Assembly (NCBI GenBank): GCA_017959195.1
Contig: JAGDBE010000007.1
Coordinates: 1 to 6,833 of the forward strand
Reading direction: 5' to 3'
DNA from: Clostridia bacterium
Lineage (GTDB): Bacteria; Bacillota; Clostridia; Oscillospirales; CAG-382
DNA: 6,833 bases
Notes under the pieces: model-generated
The model's input: only the letters and a program-made list of their open reading frames with translations
What the model was told of the DNA's origin: nothing
Databases searched by the model: none
Shown here: positions 1-4,739 of the stretch, in pieces
How the letters are laid out: each line of letters starts with the position of its first letter
How positions within the stretch are numbered: the first letter of the stretch is position 1
Translations under genes and position numbers: made by a program

Positions 1-1
1 A

Positions 2-70
2 AAGAAAAAGAAAGAAGACACAGTAAATCCTGTACAATCTGATGAAGAATATGAGAAAATGGAAGATTAA
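2..70 (+). CDS. 3' end of an unidentified gene (partial)
   Basis: An open frame enters from the left edge and ends at the TAA at 68-70, leaving 22 C-terminal residues. The tail is very hydrophilic: it opens with four lysines and ends in an acidic stretch (DEEYEKMED). Nothing in so short a piece allows a family assignment. It is convergent with the minus-strand small RNA whose T tract ends near 91-97, about 20-25 bp away. No plus-strand terminator hairpin with a T run follows the stop codon. It could be the end of a mobile-element gene, because its neighbours to the right are non-core, but that is inference. I am only moderately sure the frame is a true gene end. Confidence 0.45.
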   Translation, partial: KKKKEDTVNPVQSDEEYEKMED

Positions 71-96
71 TTCCGAGCACTTGAATATTTAAAAAT

Positions 97-171
97 AAAA
101 AAAGAAGAACCAGTCCTCAAACGAGGCAGGGTATCGCCGGAAATCCGGCTCCCCTAATAAAAGGTTCTTCC
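97..171 (-). ncRNA. Family A small structured RNA, copy 1
   Basis: Predicted minus-strand RNA of about 75 nt, starting at G171 and ending in a run of seven T (103-97). The 5' bases 170-163 (GAAGAACC) pair with 111-104 (GGUUCUUC), forming a closing stem that with the T tract makes an intrinsic terminator. Inside are stem P2 (AGGG 155-152 with CCCU 131-128), hairpin P3 (GCCGG 149-145, loop AUUU, CCGGC 140-136) and hairpin P4 (CCUC 126-123, loop GUUU, GAGG 118-115). A near-identical copy lies at 555-630. A promoter sits directly upstream at 178-206. There is no AUG-led frame of note inside. Function and family are unknown to me. The alternative is a DNA-level hairpin repeat, but the promoter, the T tract and strand-specific wobble pairs favour an RNA. 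Confidence 0.75.
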
Positions 172-177
172 GTAAAC

Positions 178-206
178 AGAATAGCAAAACTTTTTATTGT
201 TGTCAA
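178..206 (-). promoter_or_regulatory. Sigma-A promoter of family A RNA copy 1
   Basis: On the minus strand, -35 TTGACA (206-201) and -10 TATTCT (183-178) are separated by exactly 17 bp. The predicted start, seven bases downstream of the -10, is G171, which is the first base of the RNA's closing stem. A 10-bp palindrome AAGACGTCTT (205-214) overlaps the -35 box. Confidence 0.78.
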
Positions 207-235
207 GACGTCTTTTCAAAAACGGGGTGAAAATT

Positions 236-427
236 ATGCCGCACAAAGAGATAAAGATAGCCAAGAATGTTACAAAGCTGTTAGGAATATGTTGGGACAG
301 GAACATGTCAGAAGAACAAATCCATATCCTGACAAAGCCTATCAGAGAAGCGGGGTCAGCAAGAGAGAGGGAAGCTATAGCCTCGAAAATAATAGAGGAA
401 TTACAGAAAACGAGTTTGGAAGACTAA
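236..427 (+). CDS. Possible small protein of unknown function (63 aa)
   Basis: ATG at 236 is preceded by a purine-rich GGGGTG (224-229) at a workable distance. An upstream TTG at 197 would extend the frame, but its codons lie across the -35 box of the divergent small-RNA promoter, so I prefer 236. The product is 63 residues: a lysine-rich start, a short hydrophobic stretch with one Cys and one Trp (LLGICWD, residues 15-21), and then a charged, probably helical C-terminal half (REREAIASKIIEEL). I see no signal peptide, membrane helix or recognisable motif. It uses AGA/AGG arginine codons heavily, unlike the genes to the right, which suggests different ancestry. It lies between two minus-strand small RNAs, divergent from one and convergent with the other. 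I found no clear plus-strand promoter. It may be a real accessory gene or a chance frame. Confidence 0.45.
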   Translation: MPHKEIKIAKNVTKLLGICWDRNMSEEQIHILTKPIREAGSAREREAIASKIIEELQKTSLED

Positions 428-450
428 CCGAAGACGAGGCGGCGTGAAAG

Positions 451-518
451 AAAAAAGTCAGGCACAGTCTACGGGCAGAGGGCTCCGATTGCCCAAGCCG
501 GTTCAGTCTGTACCTGAC
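451..518 (-). ncRNA. Family B small structured RNA, copy 1
   Basis: Predicted minus-strand RNA of about 68 nt, from G518 to a run of six T (456-451). The first 11 bases (518-508, GUCAGGUACAG) pair along their full length with 467-457 (CUGUGCCUGAC). One of these pairs is U512-G463, a wobble in minus-strand RNA but a C/A mismatch in plus-strand RNA, so the minus strand is the likely transcript. The core holds hairpin GGGC (494-491), loop AAUCGGA, GCCC (483-480), shared with the element at 631-700. The closing stem plus T6 is a good intrinsic terminator. It has its own perfect consensus promoter at 525-553. No coding potential is evident, and the family is unknown to me. Confidence 0.78.
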
Positions 519-524
519 ACGAAT

Positions 525-553
525 ATTATATTACAAAAAAACGGTTTTGTCAA
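525..553 (-). promoter_or_regulatory. Perfect sigma-A promoter of family B RNA copy 1
   Basis: Minus-strand TTGACA (553-548), a 17-bp spacer and TATAAT (530-525) match the consensus at every position. The predicted start, seven bases past the -10, is G518, the first base of the RNA stem. The -35 box begins two bases after the T tract that ends the upstream family A copy, so terminator and promoter are packed back to back. Confidence 0.88.
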
Positions 554-554
554 T

Positions 555-630
555 AAAAAAAGAAGAACCGGTCCTCAAACGAGGCAGGATGTCGCCGAAA
601 ATCCGGCTCTCCTAATAAAAGGTTCTTCTT
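555..630 (-). ncRNA. Family A small structured RNA, copy 2
   Basis: Second copy of the element at 97-171, same orientation and nearly the same length. The closing stem is 628-621 (GAAGAACC) with 569-562, extended by two A-U pairs, and is followed by seven T (561-555). P2 is AGGA (613-610) with UCCU (589-586); copy 1 has AGGG with CCCU, so a G-C pair has become A-U with pairing kept. P3 (607-603 with 598-594) has one G-C pair turned into a G-U wobble, which is tolerated only in minus-strand RNA. P4 (584-581 with 576-573) is unchanged. I see no promoter between this copy and the family B element at 631-700, so the two are probably transcribed together from the promoter at 707-735, this one providing the stronger terminator. 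Confidence 0.75.
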
Positions 631-700
631 AAAAGAAGCCATAACTCTACTACAGGGACAAGGGCTCCAATTGCCCAGGCGCCTGCCTCAAGATGGCTTC
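631..700 (-). ncRNA. Family B small structured RNA, copy 2
   Basis: Predicted minus-strand RNA starting at G700. The first eight bases (700-693, GAAGCCAU) pair perfectly with 642-635 (AUGGCUUC), followed by only four T (634-631). The core hairpin GGGC (676-673), loop AAUUGGA, GCCC (665-662) matches copy 1 at 451-518 except for one C/U in the loop, and both share a downstream GUAG. The outer stem sequence is unrelated to copy 1, yet equally complementary. A perfect 10-bp palindrome, CAGGCGCCTG (676-685), lies inside. The short T tract suggests partial read-through into the family A copy that begins immediately downstream, giving either a 70-nt RNA or a joint RNA of about 146 nt. Confidence 0.72.
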
Positions 701-706
701 GTACAC

Positions 707-735
707 AGTATACGCGAATCCGGCTCAAATGTCAA
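707..735 (-). promoter_or_regulatory. Sigma-A promoter of the family B copy 2 / family A copy 2 unit
   Basis: Minus-strand TTGACA (735-730), a 17-bp spacer and TATACT (712-707). The predicted start seven bases downstream is G700, the first base of the closing stem, the same geometry as at the two other small-RNA promoters. The spacer contains GAGCCGGATT, a 10-mer also found in hairpin P3 of both family A RNAs. Confidence 0.82.
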
Positions 736-874
736 GATAAGACTTGAAAATGTAACACAATCGTTACTTTTTGGGCGTATTATTAATTAAAAAAATGAAT
801 AATGAATACTTAAAACTGAAAAATGATTAATACAAAACAAAATTCCCGCATTAAAAACTGAAGGATTTTCGTTT
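736..874 (-). other. AT-rich intergenic region after the tRNA operon
   Basis: I see no gene here. It holds a weak minus-strand hairpin just after tRNA-Glu (AAAAUCC 869-863 with GGAAUUUU 846-839, one bulge, then GUUUUG), which may end the tRNA transcript. A second small hairpin (GTAAC 752-756 with GTTAC 763-767) is flanked by A/T runs and could act weakly in either direction. Near-repeats of TTAAAACTGAA occur close to 810 and 851. Confidence 0.4.
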
Positions 875-949
875 TGGTGACCCGTACGGGATTCGAACCC
901 ATGTTACAGCCGTGAAAGGGCCGTGTCTTAACCACTTGACCAACGGGCC
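875..949 (-). tRNA. tRNA-Glu (UUC)
   Basis: The 75-nt minus-strand sequence folds as a full cloverleaf. The acceptor stem is GGCCCGU with ACGGGUC (one G-U pair), the D stem is GUC/GAC with a GG in the loop, and the anticodon stem CGGCC/GGCUG carries loop CUUUCAC, so the anticodon is UUC. The T arm is AUGGG-UUCGAAU-CCCGU. The terminal CCA is encoded at 877-875. It is the second gene of the operon, 27 bp after tRNA-Met. Confidence 0.97.
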
Positions 950-976
950 GGAACCGAACGCACACACGCATTCGGC

Positions 977-1053
977 TGGTAGCGGAAGTCGGATTTGAAC
1001 CAACGACCTGCCGGGTATGAACCGGATGCTCTAGCCAGCTGAGCTATTCCGCC
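977..1053 (-). tRNA. tRNA-Met (CAU), elongator type
   Basis: The 77-nt minus-strand cloverleaf has acceptor GGCGGAA with UUCCGCU (G1-U72 wobble), D stem GCUC/GAGC, anticodon stem UCCGG/CCGGC with loop UUCAUAC (anticodon CAU), and T arm GUUGG-UUCAAAU-CCGAC. CCA is encoded at 979-977. The paired first position and the lack of three G-C pairs at the base of the anticodon stem argue against initiator tRNA. The overall sequence resembles elongator tRNA-Met of Bacillus. A CAU tRNA modified to read AUA (Ile2) is less likely but cannot be fully excluded. Confidence 0.93.
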
Positions 1054-1081
1054 AAAAAAGCTTAATTGAATGCCGAACTTT

Positions 1082-1110
1082 ATTATAACAAAAGCAAATC
1101 AAATTGTCAA
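1082..1110 (-). promoter_or_regulatory. Perfect sigma-A promoter of the tRNA-Met/tRNA-Glu operon
   Basis: Minus-strand TTGACA (1110-1105), 17-bp spacer, TATAAT (1087-1082). Every box position matches the consensus, as expected for a strong stable-RNA promoter. It begins about 15 bp after the terminator of the upstream gene, so the tRNAs are transcribed independently of it. Confidence 0.92.
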
Positions 1111-1124
1111 TACCTTTTTTATTT

Positions 1125-1153
1125 AAAAAGCACGGAGGGGCTCCGTGCTTTTT
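1125..1153 (-). terminator. Intrinsic terminator of the 792-aa sugar nucleotidyltransferase gene
   Basis: A hairpin with an 8-bp GC-rich stem (GCACGGAG 1148-1141 with CTCCGTGC 1137-1130 on the minus strand, 3-base loop) is flanked by five A and five T, so the stem can extend to 13 bp. The A run directly follows the stop codon at 1156-1154. Confidence 0.93.
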
Positions 1154-3532
1154 CTATTTCAGAAAACTTTCCGCTTTGGCGCAGAGCTCCTTTGCCGCCT
1201 CCATGCTTTTTGCCTCGCTTATTATCTTAAATCCCTTAACTTTGCCGGGGATGACCTTTATGCTGCCGTTCGCCATAATAAGCTTTACGCCTTCCGTTTC
1301 GCCGTTCTTTCCGGCGTCGTTTTCGTAAAATCCGCTTCCCGCCGACATTTTAGAGAGATTCTGCATGATGCTTGCTCTGTCGGAACCGCCGTCGAATTCC
1401 TCGGAATAGACTTCGAAATCGGGCAGCGCGCTTGAAAGACCTTTTAGCGACGAATGCGATTCGTGGAGAATGATTGCGAGGTTCAATATCTTGAAAACGC
1501 CGTCGTTCAGCCACAGCTGGCGGTACATCTGCTCGCGCGAGAGCAAGAGCGTTCTGTCCTTCGTCGTGCCCTGAACGTATTCCGAATATAAAATCCTGCG
1601 CTTTTTCGCAACGGTTTTGTAGGCGTCGGGCGCGGTATAGGGGATATACAGACAGCCGTCTGAATCCTCCATGAATTTGTCAATTAAAAGCGCGTTTATG
1701 TGAAAATCGTCGGCGGTAAAACCGTCTGACGAGGCGCGCGCGGTTTTTCCGTCAGAATCGACGTCGAAAACGTTTTTTGCGTCCTCCTCGTTTTTCAAAA
1801 CCTTTCCGCCGAGCTCGCTTATCGCGCAGATTGCGGTATAGACGGGGGAATAGGCGGAAATTTCGTTTTTGTGCGAAAAGGCGCAGGAAAAGCCGAATAA
1901 CGCGCCGTCTTTGCACCTGCTTCTGCAGCTTTTGACAAGCTCGCTGTAATACAGCATCCAGAGGTTTTCAAACCTGTCGGAAGAATAGAATTTGTCGGGT
2001 TTTGTAAACTCGTTTGAGCTGAAAAACACGCTTTCTACCTCGCGCTCGTATTTTTCTGAAATACAAAGCCCGAATTCGTCGAACATCTTGATATTGTAGT
2101 CCCCGTCGGGCTTTCGGCTTGCGTATATCACGACGTCGGTGATGAAAGAAAGCGCCGCAAACTTTGCCATCGCCTCAAATCCGTGCCCGAAATTGCAGCT
2201 TCTTATGCCGGACGACTGAATTCCGCACAAAACCGCGTTTGCGATACTGTCCGACTGAGGATTGTCGTCGCAGATAACGCCGATACGCGCGTTTCCCGCC
2301 TTTTTAAGCACCTTTAACGCCTCGGCGCAGCTGTATCCTATGCGCATGAGAAATTCAGGACTCAGTTTCTGCCCGCCGCATTCGATTCCGTATTCTCCGA
2401 AAAGGCATTTTTCCTTTCTCGACGCCTTTCTCGACAGAAAGTCCTTTGAATCAATGCTCCTTGCACTGTTGATGAACGAATATTTCGGCAAAATCACACA
2501 GTCGTTTATCTCGGCGCTGCCGCCTATCGCACAGCCCTCGGAAATGACGCAGTTTTCACCGATTTTAACCTTTTTTCCGATGATAGCGCCGTAAATTCCG
2601 CAGCCCATTCCGCACGACGTGTGTTCCCCGATAATCGAACAGCTCACGTCGCAGCCGTCGGAGATGACCGCGCCGCTTTCGATTACGCTGTAAGCGCCTA
2701 TTTTCACGTTTTTACCGATAATCGCATTTTTTGAGACGTAAACGGGGCTTTCCGCGTCGATTCCCTTTTCGTATAACTCGCTTTCGGTGTATCCGTCGTT
2801 TTTCGCGCCGGATATTATTCCGTCAAGACAGGAGCGGTTGGCGGCGAAATATTCGTCTAAATTTCCGATGTCGTGCCACGTACCCGCCGCCTCGTATGCG
2901 AAAAGCGCGCGCTTTTCGGCAAGCAGAAGCGGAAAGAGCTGGTTTGCAAAGTCGAATTCCGTGTCCTTCGGGATAGCGTCTATAATATCCTTGTTTACGA
3001 TATAAATGCCGGTGTTCACGGTTCCCGACACGACCTGCGACCACGGGGGCTTTTCGGTGAAACGGTTGATTCTGCCGTCGGAATCGTAAAGGATTACGCC
3101 GTAGGAAAGCGGGTTCTCCGTCTTGTAGGAAACGATGGTTACGTCCGCGTTTTTCTCAAAATGGAAGTCTATCGCTTTCTGAAGGTCAAAATCGAAAATC
3201 CCGTCGCCCGAGAGTATGATATAGGCGTCGGCGCTTTTTTCGTCGGAAAGCGCGTTTTTAACACCTCCCGCCGTGCCGAGGGGATTTTTCTCCCTGACGT
3301 AGGCGAGTTCTAAGTTTTTGTATCTGCGCCCGAGGGCTTCAATCTGCCACGGAAGATACATCGTGGTAACGTACGCCTTTGATACGGAGGTCTTGCAGAG
3401 AGCGTCGAAAACGTATTCGATAACCGGCTTTCCGAGCACGTTTATCATGGGTTTCGGGGTGTCCTGAGTGAGCGGGGAGAGGCGCGTGCCTTTTCCGCCC
3501 GCAAGTATGACCGCGCTGACATTATGATTCAT
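1154..3532 (-). CDS. Sugar-1-phosphate nucleotidyltransferase fused to a phosphomannomutase-like domain
   Basis: A 792-residue cytoplasmic protein in three parts. Residues 5-235 are an NTP-transferase domain that joins a nucleotide to a sugar-1-phosphate: AGGKGTRLSPLT plus TPKPM (11-29) is the nucleotide-binding signature, D110 in SGDG is a metal-ligand candidate, and TEKP (159-162), NTGIYIV (173-179) and DIGNLDEY (221-228) complete the site. Residues 262-350 are hexapeptide repeats of a left-handed beta-helix. Residues 375-792 resemble a phosphohexomutase with altered loops: YASRKP (470-475) replaces TASHNP, DVDSDG (590-595) replaces the metal loop, and the phosphate loop near 760 lacks the usual arginine. 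Family relatives are annotated as mannose-1-phosphate guanylyltransferases, but the substrate cannot be read from sequence. ATG 3532 has GAAAGGTG five bases upstream. Its likely role is making activated sugar for glycans. Confidence 0.9.
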   Translation of the reverse strand: MNHNVSAVILAGGKGTRLSPLTQDTPKPMINVLGKPVIEYVFDALCKTSVSKAYVTTMYLPWQIEALGRRYKNLELAYVREKNPLGTAGGVKNALSDEKSADAYIILSGDGIFDFDLQKAIDFHFEKNADVTIVSYKTENPLSYGVILYDSDGRINRFTEKPPWSQVVSGTVNTGIYIVNKDIIDAIPKDTEFDFANQLFPLLLAEKRALFAYEAAGTWHDIGNLDEYFAANRSCLDGIISGAKNDGYTESELYEKGIDAESPVYVSKNAIIGKNVKIGAYSVIESGAVISDGCDVSCSIIGEHTSCGMGCGIYGAIIGKKVKIGENCVISEGCAIGGSAEINDCVILPKYSFINSARSIDSKDFLSRKASRKEKCLFGEYGIECGGQKLSPEFLMRIGYSCAEALKVLKKAGNARIGVICDDNPQSDSIANAVLCGIQSSGIRSCNFGHGFEAMAKFAALSFITDVVIYASRKPDGDYNIKMFDEFGLCISEKYEREVESVFFSSNEFTKPDKFYSSDRFENLWMLYYSELVKSCRSRCKDGALFGFSCAFSHKNEISAYSPVYTAICAISELGGKVLKNEEDAKNVFDVDSDGKTARASSDGFTADDFHINALLIDKFMEDSDGCLYIPYTAPDAYKTVAKKRRILYSEYVQGTTKDRTLLLSREQMYRQLWLNDGVFKILNLAIILHESHSSLKGLSSALPDFEVYSEEFDGGSDRASIMQNLSKMSAGSGFYENDAGKNGETEGVKLIMANGSIKVIPGKVKGFKIISEAKSMEAAKELCAKAESFLK

Positions 3533-3600
3533 AAAATCACCTTTCTTTTTTCATTCGTAAATATATTTTGCTCTTCTTCGGAAAAAATATAACAAAACTA

Positions 3601-3629
3601 TTGAAAAAACCCGAAAAGTATTGTATTAT
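3601..3629 (+). promoter_or_regulatory. Sigma-A promoter of the secreted protein gene
   Basis: TTGAAA (3601-3606), 17-bp spacer, TATTAT (3624-3629), giving a short leader of about 20 bases with a strong GGAGG (3644-3648) seven bases before the ATG. In the same 123-bp divergent gap I could not find a convincing promoter for the minus-strand gene. Confidence 0.75.
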
Positions 3630-3655
3630 AGATATATAAGAACGGAGGATGGATT

Positions 3656-4732
3656 ATGAAAAAGTTGCTTTTTGCGTTTGCACTTTCTTTTCTGCTTTCT
3701 GTTTCGGCGTTCGCAATCGACGCGTCGGAGCATACTGTAAAGGTTTCGAACGAAGGCGGACTTGTAAAAGTTGAAGTTTCGGTAAGCAAAGGAAACGCGA
3801 TAGTAGGACATTTCGGAATAAAATACAATCCGGAAAAGCTGGAACTCGTAAAATCCGACGGCGCGTCTCTTCCCGACGTCATCCCCGAGAAAAACGAAGA
3901 GGGAAAGAGTTACATACAGAGCATAGTTAAGACTTTTTCAAAGGATATAGTAATCACAACGGAAGCCAATAAGTCGTCCGATTTTATAAGCACGTCTTCC
4001 GGATACGTTCTCTTCGGCTGGTACGCCACAATGAACATAGACTCCGTAAATCCCGGCGTAAACGGCGGTAAGATAGCGTCAATATATTTCAAATTAAAGA
4101 GCGGAAGCTACGGAAACCTGACCGACGCCGATATTGCGCCCATAACGGCAAATGAGTGCGCCCACCTCTCCGACTGGAGCAAGGGAATAATTGTTATAAA
4201 CTCCGATAATAACGTGTATTCCTCGATTTCCGACGACGAAAAGACCGTTTTGAAGACCAACGTCGTAATCGTCCCCGGTGACGGCGGAAACAGCGGAGAA
4301 AACAGCGGAGAAAACGGCGAAAGCGGCAGCGAAACGCCCGGAAATGACGAAAAAGACGAAATAGAAGAAAAAGAAGAAGATAATAAAGACGAAAAAGACG
4401 AAAAAGACGAAAATTCCGGCGGAAACGAAGACGTAAACAGCGGACAGATAACCGAAAACGCCGTTGAGACGAAAATGGGGCTCGAACTGCGCGTTTATTC
4501 CGATAAAATAAGGATTCTCTGGAACAATAAAGCCGAAACGGGCGTTAAAAGATACTTTTTGCAGTTCAAGGAAATCAACGGAAACGTGTTTTATACCGTT
4601 GACGGAATTGCGGAAATCACAAGGTCCGTTACAGTTTCCGATATAAAGATATCCGATATCGCATCGGTTGAACTTGCGTCGGTTTACGAAGACGGCAAAA
4701 TAAGGTACGAGACCGTCAATATCAAGAAATAA
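3656..4732 (+). CDS. Secreted protein with cohesin-like domain, acidic linker and FN3-like domain
   Basis: A 358-residue precursor. Residues 1-20 are a classic signal peptide (MKK, hydrophobic core, SAFA cut site). Residues 24-205 look like a cohesin or related carbohydrate-binding beta-sandwich: VKVEVSVSKGNAIVGHFGIKYNPEKLELV (37-65) carries the typical pattern of alternating strands followed by YNPEKLELV, and later come GYVLFGWYA (116-124) and GGKIASIYFKL (137-147). Residues 208-264 are a Gly/Ser/Asn- then Asp/Glu/Lys-rich linker. Residues 270-358 look FN3-like (KIRILWNN, RYFLQF, a late YEDGKIRYETV). I see no dockerin, SLH domain, LPXTG motif or final membrane helix, so it is either released or held by other means. 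It has its own promoter and GGAGG site and is divergent from the sugar nucleotidyltransferase gene. The fold assignments come from patterns only; the function is unknown. Confidence 0.8.
   Translation: MKKLLFAFALSFLLSVSAFAIDASEHTVKVSNEGGLVKVEVSVSKGNAIVGHFGIKYNPEKLELVKSDGASLPDVIPEKNEEGKSYIQSIVKTFSKDIVITTEANKSSDFISTSSGYVLFGWYATMNIDSVNPGVNGGKIASIYFKLKSGSYGNLTDADIAPITANECAHLSDWSKGIIVINSDNNVYSSISDDEKTVLKTNVVIVPGDGGNSGENSGENGESGSETPGNDEKDEIEEKEEDNKDEKDEKDENSGGNEDVNSGQITENAVETKMGLELRVYSDKIRILWNNKAETGVKRYFLQFKEINGNVFYTVDGIAEITRSVTVSDIKISDIASVELASVYEDGKIRYETVNIKK
4289..4414 (+). repeat. Short in-frame tandem repeats encoding the acidic linker
   Basis: Two exact copies of the 12-mer AACAGCGGAGAA (4289-4300, 4301-4312) plus a degenerate third encode NSGE units. 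Further on, GACGAAAAA (9-mer) repeats from 4388 to 4414 encode DEK units. All unit lengths are multiples of three, so slippage would change linker length without breaking the frame. Confidence 0.8.
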
Positions 4733-4739
4733 AGAGGAA

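Noticed and set aside
97..171. Retron or guide RNA of an RNA-guided nuclease
   Set aside because: No reverse transcriptase, TnpB, IscB or Cas gene is in the window; the genes beyond the left edge cannot be seen, so this is unsupported rather than disproved.
97..630. CRISPR repeats
   Set aside because: Only two copies per family, spaced irregularly, each a whole structured unit with its own terminator; no regular spacer pattern and no cas genes.
97..630. Terminal inverted repeats of an insertion sequence or MITE
   Set aside because: GAAGAACC/GGTTCTTC could be inverted ends, but I see no target-site duplication, and the base-pair compensation inside and the exact promoter spacing fit RNA genes better.
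444..632. 62-residue GTG-start ORF on the plus strand
   Set aside because: It runs straight through two structured RNA elements and a perfect minus-strand promoter; no recognisable protein features.
97..700. Integron attC-like sites separating a small gene cassette
   Set aside because: The hairpins of 60-75 bp flanking a small ORF resemble attC sites, but the ends lack RYYYAAC/GTTRRRY core sites, and each element has a promoter and T tract that attC sites do not need.
977..1053. Initiator tRNA
   Set aside because: It has a paired first acceptor position and no run of three G-C pairs in the anticodon stem, so elongator tRNA-Met is the better call.
1104..1435. Short plus-strand ORFs opposite the sugar nucleotidyltransferase
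   Set aside because: They cover the tRNA promoter, the terminator and the 3' end of a clearly real minus-strand gene; they are shadow frames.
2873..3313. 146-residue plus-strand ORF
   Set aside because: Antisense to the nucleotidyltransferase domain, with no ribosome binding site or motif of its own.
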